DNA from: Agathobacter sp.
Lineage (GTDB): Bacteria; Bacillota_A; Clostridia; Lachnospirales; Lachnospiraceae
Length of the DNA: 11,676 nt
Assembly: GCA_017936725.1 (NCBI GenBank)
Contig: JAGBEZ010000100.1
Location: 1-11,676, forward strand
Reading direction: 5' to 3'
The notes beneath the pieces were generated by a model, which had not been told where the DNA came from, made no database searches, and worked only from the letters and a program-made list of their open reading frames with translations. Shown one piece after another: positions 6,798 through 11,676 of the stretch. The stretch's first letter is position 1. Each line of letters opens with the position of its first letter. The translations under genes were made by a program, and so were the position numbers.

Positions 6798-7280
6798 ATG
6801 CTAGAAATCGAACGCAAATTTTTGATGGATGGTTTTCCGACGGGATTAGAGTTGATTAGTGAAGTGGATATTGAGCAGGGATATCTTAGTTTTGAGCCTG
6901 AACTGCGTATTCGAAAAGCGGTGGACAAAAGTACGGGAATAGAAGAATTCTGGATGACGATAAAAGGCGAAGGCGATTTGTCACGCAAAGAAACAGAAAC
7001 AGCGATTTCCAGCGACTTTTATCGCGATACGGTAGAATTTTTAAATGGAAAAGTGTTGAGAAAAGACTATAAAAAGTACCAGTTTGGCCCATGGGAACTC
7101 GAAGTTTCTTTGGTGGATTCGGGCACGGAGTGGGAATTTTATTATGCAGAAATCGAATTTCCAACCGAGCAAGATGCTAAGGCTTTTGAGGTGCCTGCTT
7201 ATTTTGGGGAAGAGATTACCTACAACAAAGAATACAAAATGAAAAATTATTGGAAGAGAACAAGAGAATCCTTGTTCTAA
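6798..7280 (+). CDS. CYTH domain protein (triphosphatase-like)
   Basis: CYTH proteins fold as a beta-tunnel and usually hydrolyse triphosphates (inorganic triphosphate, thiamine triphosphate) or, in some members, make cAMP. The 160-residue product is a single domain, typical for the small bacterial type. The signature ExExK is at the extreme N-terminus (E3, E5, K7 in EIERKF). The other tunnel charges follow in order: R37 and R39 in ELRIRK, K56 in TIKGEG, E66 and E68 in KETET, R88 and K89, E118 and E120 in YAEIEF, and K144 and K147 near the end. ATG 6798 has AAGGAGAG upstream. The next gene starts 12 nt after its stop, so the two are almost surely cotranscribed. The true substrate cannot be told from sequence; inorganic triphosphate is the default guess. 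Confidence 0.85.
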   Translation: MLEIERKFLMDGFPTGLELISEVDIEQGYLSFEPELRIRKAVDKSTGIEEFWMTIKGEGDLSRKETETAISSDFYRDTVEFLNGKVLRKDYKKYQFGPWELEVSLVDSGTEWEFYYAEIEFPTEQDAKAFEVPAYFGEEITYNKEYKMKNYWKRTRESLF

Positions 7281-7285
7281 GAGGA
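7279..7285 (+). promoter_or_regulatory. Ribosome binding site selecting a TTG start
   Basis: AAGAGGA overlaps the stop codon of the CYTH gene and lies 7 nt before TTG 7293. The closer ATG at 7286 is in another frame that closes after 11 codons, so the TTG is the working start. Confidence 0.65.
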
Positions 7286-7292
7286 ATGGATT

Positions 7293-8579
7293 TTGAACAA
7301 GAAAGAAGTATTAGAAATTAAACGTCGTTTTAAAAAAGAAGAAGCCAGCTTTACTCGTTTGGTAGGCTGCTATGTAGATGGAAACAAGAATAAGATTTGC
7401 AAATTTGGCGGCAAGTTTTTAAATCTGGAAGAAGAGGAATATTATAAATATTTGGAAATTGCAAACAAGGCACTTTCTGGAACATTGGGTAACAATTTAC
7501 TCGAGCTTTCCTTCCCATTACAGGAAGAAGAAGTGGGTGGCAGACAGCAGATTTTGATGGCACTTCGTGAAAGCAAGTTAGAAGACGAAAATCTACTCGA
7601 TGCCTATTATGATTTAGTCATTGATACATACGATGAAGTAGGAAACTATCTGATTCTTTTATACCATGACAGTTATGATGTCATGACACGTACGAGTGAT
7701 AACGACGATTTGGATGAGTCAGAAGAAGTGTATAACTATTTGATTTGTGCGATTTGTCCTGTGGCATTATCCAAACCGGGACTTGGCTACCTGGAGGCAG
7801 AGGGACGTATTGGTTCCCGTGTCCGTGACTGGGTTGTAGGTGCTCCAGATACCGCATTTTTATTCCCTGCTTTTACGGATAGAAGTACGGATATCCATGC
7901 GACACTTTTTTATACCAAGAACACGAAAGAGCCTCATTCGGAATTTATGGCAAACGGGCTGGGCTGTGCCGTAGAGCGCACTGCAACCGAACAGAAGATG
8001 GCATTCCACTCTATCGTACGAAATGTTTTGGGTGCAGAGGACGAACATACCGAAGATATCCTGATGGACATTCAGCAGAATCTTTCGGATATGATAGAAG
8101 AATATGAGGAAACACATGATGACGATGCAGATGCATTTGTGTTGGATCAGACCACGCTTGGTAAACTTTTGGAAGAAAGCAATGTACCAGAAGACAAGGC
8201 GAACCGTATCGAAAAATCGATGGATGAGGCATTTGGCGATAAAGCAATCGTAGCAGAAAATGTGATTGATGCAAAAGCCTTGGTACAGAATGAAATGCGC
8301 CTTGAGCGAAAGGAAATGGAAAACCAAATCGTTTCTTTAAACAAGCAGTTGGACGATAAAAACGTAGAATTGCAAGAGCGTACTGTTCAGTTAAAAGAAA
8401 AAGAGGAAGAAATCGAAAATTATATGGCAGAGACACGCAATTACGACGTGGTGCTTCATGTAAAACCAGAAAAGGCAAATAAGATTCATTCTTCCGTGAT
8501 TGATGGCAAAAAATGTATCGTAATTCCAATGGAAGAAAACGAGTTGGCTACGATTAATGGTGTAAGTACATCGCTGTAG
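7293..8579 (+). CDS. DUF4317 domain protein, TTG start
   Basis: I recognise this as the DUF4317 family, found mainly in Clostridia and without a known function. The product is 428 residues, with no signal peptide or membrane helix. The opening MNKKEVLEIKRRFKKEEASF is the family's characteristic start and supports the TTG. The conserved body runs to about residue 247. It includes a strand-rich part (YLILLYHDSYDV at 119-130), a CPVALSKPGLGYLE block at 155-168, and GAPDTAFLFPAFTDRSTDIH at 183-202. After an acidic helical middle there is a coiled coil at about 334-382 and a small C-terminal beta segment. It lies 12 nt after the CYTH gene and 10 nt before the HAD gene, the tightest spacing of the cluster, which suggests these three act together or respond to the same need. 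Rare TTG initiation may keep its level low. Confidence 0.85.
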   Translation: MNKKEVLEIKRRFKKEEASFTRLVGCYVDGNKNKICKFGGKFLNLEEEEYYKYLEIANKALSGTLGNNLLELSFPLQEEEVGGRQQILMALRESKLEDENLLDAYYDLVIDTYDEVGNYLILLYHDSYDVMTRTSDNDDLDESEEVYNYLICAICPVALSKPGLGYLEAEGRIGSRVRDWVVGAPDTAFLFPAFTDRSTDIHATLFYTKNTKEPHSEFMANGLGCAVERTATEQKMAFHSIVRNVLGAEDEHTEDILMDIQQNLSDMIEEYEETHDDDADAFVLDQTTLGKLLEESNVPEDKANRIEKSMDEAFGDKAIVAENVIDAKALVQNEMRLERKEMENQIVSLNKQLDDKNVELQERTVQLKEKEEEIENYMAETRNYDVVLHVKPEKANKIHSSVIDGKKCIVIPMEENELATINGVSTSL

Positions 8580-8589
8580 GAGGTCAGAC

Positions 8590-9195
8590 ATGATAAATAC
8601 AATTATTTTCGATATCGGAAATGTATTGGTAGATTTTCGCTGGCGACAAATGTATGAGAGTTTTGGATTAAAAGAAGATGACATTGAGAAACTTGCAGAT
8701 GCAACCGTGCGTCATCAAGCATGGATGGATTTGGACCAAGGAATCATTACAACAGAGGAAGCCGAGGAAGCTTATGTAAAAGCGGCGCCAGAATATCGGG
8801 AATTTATTGAACGCATTTATCAGGAGATGGATAACATGTTGGTACAGTTTGACTATTCCACCCCATGGATAAAGGAAATGAAAAAGCGAGGATATCGAAT
8901 TTACATATTATCCAACTGGTCAAAACCGGCCTATGAGGCTTGTCAAGACACGGCCCTTAGTTTTTTACCGCTCGTGGATGGTGTAGTGTTCTCGTACCAA
9001 GAGTTTGTCATCAAACCAGATCAGAAAATATATGAAATTATTTGCAATCGCTATCATATTAACCCGGCGGAAGCAGTTTTCTTGGATGATAGTGAAGCAA
9101 ACATTAAGGGTGCACGTGAATATGGCTTACATGCGATACACTTTCAGTCATACGAACAGGGAAGAGCAGAATTAGAAGAATTATTAAATGCGTAA
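8590..9195 (+). CDS. HAD-superfamily phosphatase, YihX-like
   Basis: A small cytoplasmic phosphatase of HAD subfamily IA. All four HAD motifs are present in 201 residues. Motif I is FDIGNVLVDF with nucleophile D8; the position of the usual second Asp is G10, as in E. coli YihX (DLGNV), a glucose-1-phosphate phosphatase. Motif II is ILSNW with S108 and N109. Motif III is IKPD with K142. Motif IV is FLDDSE with D166 and D167. A helical cap lies between motifs I and II (about 20-85). The ATG at 8590 follows AGGAGG that overlaps the DUF4317 stop codon, 10 nt apart, so the two are translationally close. The real substrate could be a sugar phosphate or another small phosphoester; YihX likeness rests on motif I and overall size only. 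Confidence 0.88.
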   Translation: MINTIIFDIGNVLVDFRWRQMYESFGLKEDDIEKLADATVRHQAWMDLDQGIITTEEAEEAYVKAAPEYREFIERIYQEMDNMLVQFDYSTPWIKEMKKRGYRIYILSNWSKPAYEACQDTALSFLPLVDGVVFSYQEFVIKPDQKIYEIICNRYHINPAEAVFLDDSEANIKGAREYGLHAIHFQSYEQGRAELEELLNA

Positions 9196-9200
9196 AAAGG

Positions 9201-9232
9201 TTGCTGCTGCAAAAATACATTTGTGGCAGCAA
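9201..9232 (+). other. Stable hairpin before the GTPase gene
   Basis: TTGCTGCTGCAAA (9201-9213) pairs with TTTGTGGCAGCAA (9220-9232) as a 13-bp stem with two G-U wobbles and a 6-nt loop. No proper T-run follows (TGTTTATATTGG), so it is a poor terminator at best. It lies 5 nt after the HAD stop codon and 35 nt before the GTPase ATG. It could be a weak terminator, an mRNA stabiliser or processing site, or part of a leader control. Confidence 0.5.
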
Positions 9233-9257
9233 TGTTTATATTGGCAGTAAATTTTCT

Positions 9258-9265
9258 TGGAGGAA
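9258..9265 (+). promoter_or_regulatory. Ribosome binding site of the GTPase-NYN gene
   Basis: TGGAGGAA lies just before ATG 9268 at ideal spacing and fixes the start immediately before the G1 loop. No convincing sigma-A promoter is visible in the 72-nt gap. Confidence 0.75.
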
Positions 9266-9267
9266 AC

Positions 9268-11676
9268 ATGGTACTAGGAATACTGGCGCACGTAGATGCG
9301 GGGAAGACAACTTTATCAGAAGCCTTGCTATATGAAGCAGGGAAAATCCGTTCCGTGGGGCGAGTGGACCATCAGGATGCGTATCTGGATACGGACACAC
9401 AGGAAAGAGAGCGTGGAATTACGATTTTTTCCAAGCTGGCACAGCTAGACAGTGATGGAAGGAAAATCACACTTTTGGATACTCCAGGGCATGTGGATTT
9501 TTCCGCAGAGATGGAGCGTACCCTTCAGGTGCTCGACTATGCGATATTGGTTATTAGTGGGACGGACGGTGTGCAGGGGCATACAAAGACACTTTGGAGA
9601 CTTTTGCATCATTATCAGATTCCAACCTTTCTTTTTATCAACAAGATGGATTTAAAAGGGGCGAACCAGGAAAAAATCCAAAAACAGTTGAAGAGTCAGT
9701 TGTCGGATTACTGTGTGGATTTTTCACAAATGTATTGTGGTGTGAACACAGACGATGGAAAGCGTTCCGTATGTTTTGATTCGGAAGATTTAAAAGAAGA
9801 AATTGCGATGTGCAGCGAAAGTATGTTGGATTACTATATGGAACATGAGACGATAGAGAATGAGCAAATTGCGGAGGCGATACGCAAGCGCTTGCTGTTT
9901 CCATGTTTTTATGGTTCCGCACTGAAATTAGAGGGGATAAAAGAACTTTTTGATGGAATCAAGACATTTGCACAGGGCGCATATGAAAGGGCAGCACTTG
10001 GCAAAAGTGAAGAAAACAAAGGCAATGCTGTACATGTAAATGAATCTGCCTTTGGCGCACTTGTATATAAAATTGGCAGAGATGCACGAGGAACGAGACT
10101 TACGCACTTAAAAGTGACAAGTGGAAGTTTACGCGTAAAAGATAAAATTCACTATAACGGTTTAGAGGAAAAAATTGACCAGATTCGTATTTATTCAGGT
10201 GAAAAATTTGAAGTGGTCGATACGGTGCAAGAAGGTGAAATCTGCACAGTGACGGGGCTTGACCAGACCTATCCTGGTATGGGATTGGGAGCGAATACAA
10301 CACAGACGATGCCAATTTTGGAACCGGTTTTAAATTATCAGATTATCGTTCCGCAAGGGGTAAATCCAGTGGAACTTATGAAGAATTTAAAGCAGTTAGA
10401 GGAAGAGGATCCTCAATTAAATATTCTTTGGAATGAACAGTTACAGGAAATCCATGCACAGCTTATGGGGCAAGTGCAGATGGAGGTGCTGGGGCGTGTG
10501 ATTTTGGAACGCTTTGGAGCGCGTGTGGCCTTTGGCCCGGGAAATATTGTTTATAAAGAAACGATTGCAAAGCCAGTAGAAGGGGTGGGACATTTCGAAC
10601 CACTTCGTCACTATGCAGAGGCACATCTTTGGATGGAGCCGGCAGAGCCGGGAAGCGGAATCAGTGTGTTTTCAAACTGTAGCGAAGATGTATTGGATTT
10701 GAACTGGCAGAGGCTGATTACAACACATATTTTAGAGCGCGAGCATCCTGGTGTGCTGACGGGGGCTGCAATCACGGATATCAAATTTACGATTGTAACG
10801 GGTCGTGCGCATTTGAAACATACGGAGGGCGGAGATTTCCGTCAGGCGACTTATCGTGCAATCCGGCAAGGACTAAAGTCCACAGAAAGTGTTTTGCTTG
10901 AGCCGTATTATCGCTTTACGCTGGAAGTGCCGGTGGATGCGATTGGACGTGCCATGACAGATATTCGTAGCCGTTTTGGAAAACATGATGCACCAGAGTA
11001 TGTGACGCGAGACGTTGGCGACGTGGCAATTTTGACTGGTACAGCGCCAGTTGCAACGATGCAGGACTATATGACGGAAGTGTATGCGTATACCAAAGGA
11101 CAGGGACAGTTGACCTTGGAATTAAAGGGCTATGACGTATGCCACAATAGCGCAGAGGTGGTAGAGCGCATTGGTTATGATAGCGAAGAAGATACCGCCA
11201 ATCCAACGGGTAGTGTGTTCTGTGCGCACGGAGCCGGATTTGTTGTGCCTTGGAATGAAGTGCCAGATTATATGCATTTGGAATATGCTTGTGATGCAGA
11301 GGGACATGTGAAGCAAATGGGTGGGTTATCCTATGACCTAGAGCAGCAGGCAGAAGAACTTCGTGAACTTGCAGAGCGTCGGAAAAAAGACCGTTTGGCG
11401 AAAACTGCGAGTGCTTCATCTTGGGAATTAGATAAAGAATTACAGCAAATTTATGCCCGTGAATTTGGCATGAACAAAGAGGATATGCTAGAGTATGAGC
11501 GAAAGAAATGGGCAAGAAAATCTGGTGACGATTCTGGGAAAAAAGTGTCTCTCCCACATCAGAAGTTTGATAAAAAAGGCAATCCAATCTATCCGAAGAA
11601 ACCGATTTTAGAAGAACTTTTAATCGTGGATGGATATAATATTATTTTTGCTCTGCCAGAATTAAAGGAATTATCA
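9268..11676 (+). CDS. TetM/EF-G-like translational GTPase fused to an NYN (YacP/Rae1-like) domain, 3' end outside window
   Basis: Translating from ATG 9268 gives 803 codons without a stop to the window edge. The start matches ribosomal protection proteins: G1 AHVDAGKTTL at 7-16, the switch I part ERERGITI with T52, G3 DTPGHVDF at 71-78 with catalytic H75, G4 NKMD at 125-128 and G5 GSA at 216-218. Domain II spans about 262-345, III about 354-430, IV about 431-545 and V about 548-635 (ELKGYDV at 618-624). TetM is about 639 residues and ends near here. This protein instead continues through a charged helical linker (about 690-778) into EELLIVDGYNIIFALPELKE at 782-801. That matches the first strand and acidic active-site start (D788) of NYN/YacP domains, whose B. 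subtilis member Rae1 cleaves mRNA in the ribosomal A site. The nuclease domain is mostly beyond the window. A plain tetracycline-resistance role is doubtful. Confidence 0.88.
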   Translation, partial: MVLGILAHVDAGKTTLSEALLYEAGKIRSVGRVDHQDAYLDTDTQERERGITIFSKLAQLDSDGRKITLLDTPGHVDFSAEMERTLQVLDYAILVISGTDGVQGHTKTLWRLLHHYQIPTFLFINKMDLKGANQEKIQKQLKSQLSDYCVDFSQMYCGVNTDDGKRSVCFDSEDLKEEIAMCSESMLDYYMEHETIENEQIAEAIRKRLLFPCFYGSALKLEGIKELFDGIKTFAQGAYERAALGKSEENKGNAVHVNESAFGALVYKIGRDARGTRLTHLKVTSGSLRVKDKIHYNGLEEKIDQIRIYSGEKFEVVDTVQEGEICTVTGLDQTYPGMGLGANTTQTMPILEPVLNYQIIVPQGVNPVELMKNLKQLEEEDPQLNILWNEQLQEIHAQLMGQVQMEVLGRVILERFGARVAFGPGNIVYKETIAKPVEGVGHFEPLRHYAEAHLWMEPAEPGSGISVFSNCSEDVLDLNWQRLITTHILEREHPGVLTGAAITDIKFTIVTGRAHLKHTEGGDFRQATYRAIRQGLKSTESVLLEPYYRFTLEVPVDAIGRAMTDIRSRFGKHDAPEYVTRDVGDVAILTGTAPVATMQDYMTEVYAYTKGQGQLTLELKGYDVCHNSAEVVERIGYDSEEDTANPTGSVFCAHGAGFVVPWNEVPDYMHLEYACDAEGHVKQMGGLSYDLEQQAEELRELAERRKKDRLAKTASASSWELDKELQQIYAREFGMNKEDMLEYERKKWARKSGDDSGKKVSLPHQKFDKKGNPIYPKKPILEELLIVDGYNIIFALPELKELS

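Noticed and set aside
7286..7321. ATG 7286 as the start of DUF4317
   Set aside because: It is in a different frame and reaches a stop after 11 codons; TTG 7293 gives the family's normal N-terminus.
8011..8529. Minus-strand open frame of 172 codons, with others at 7860-8327 and 8147-8344
   Set aside because: These are antisense shadows of DUF4317, overlap one another in different frames, and lack start signals.
10916..11587. Long minus-strand open frame of 223 codons
   Set aside because: It lies fully antisense to the GTPase-NYN gene, whose motifs read cleanly on the plus strand. The product is rich in His, Pro and Leu with no domain logic and no ribosome binding site.
9268..11676. Calling the last gene a tetracycline-resistance determinant
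   Set aside because: The overall fold is TetM-like, but the domain IV loop differs and a nuclease-like tail follows. The chromosomal, housekeeping-like setting also argues against an acquired resistance gene.

Overview
The window looks like a chromosomal segment of an endospore-forming, moderately AT-rich member of the Clostridia, most likely Lachnospiraceae. The main pointers are a SipL-type SPOCS/LysM spore-coat protein, a DUF4317 protein, a methionine aminopeptidase with an N-terminal SEC-C knuckle, strong AGGAGG-type ribosome binding sites, and gene families typical of gut clostridia. The genus assignment is inference.

Region 1 (1-2125) is accessory in character: AT-rich, each gene alone with its own promoter, no recognisable pathway. 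It holds a short block of small palindromes separated by AACATCAT, an unrecognised 184-residue protein with a textbook sigma-A promoter, a roughly 360-bp gap with a 112-bp inverted-repeat element and a probable gene remnant, and a two-domain protein whose C-terminal half looks like DUF4275. A strong bidirectional terminator closes the region and separates it from the convergent plsC gene.

Region 2 (2136-4587) holds plsC (1-acylglycerol-3-phosphate acyltransferase) on the minus strand, a divergent promoter region, and a sipL-like spore morphogenesis gene on the plus strand ending in a clear intrinsic terminator.

Region 3 (4645 to the window end) is a run of six plus-strand genes with gaps of 29, 54, 12, 10 and 72 nt, probably read partly or wholly as one operon. 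They are a secreted coiled-coil NlpC/P60 peptidoglycan hydrolase, methionine aminopeptidase, a CYTH-domain protein, a DUF4317 protein with a TTG start, a YihX-like HAD phosphatase, and a large TetM/EF-G-like translational GTPase that runs off the end.

The most interesting object is this last gene. It has no stop codon over 803 codons. After the five TetM-like domains it continues through a charged linker into a sequence that matches the start of an NYN/YacP (Rae1-type) ribonuclease domain. In Bacillus, Rae1 is a separate protein that enters the ribosomal A site and cleaves mRNA, and TetM-like GTPases occupy the same site. A fusion of the two suggests one machine that docks on a ribosome and cuts its mRNA. 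The domain IV loop that TetM uses at the tetracycline site is not conserved here, so a tetracycline-resistance label would probably be wrong.
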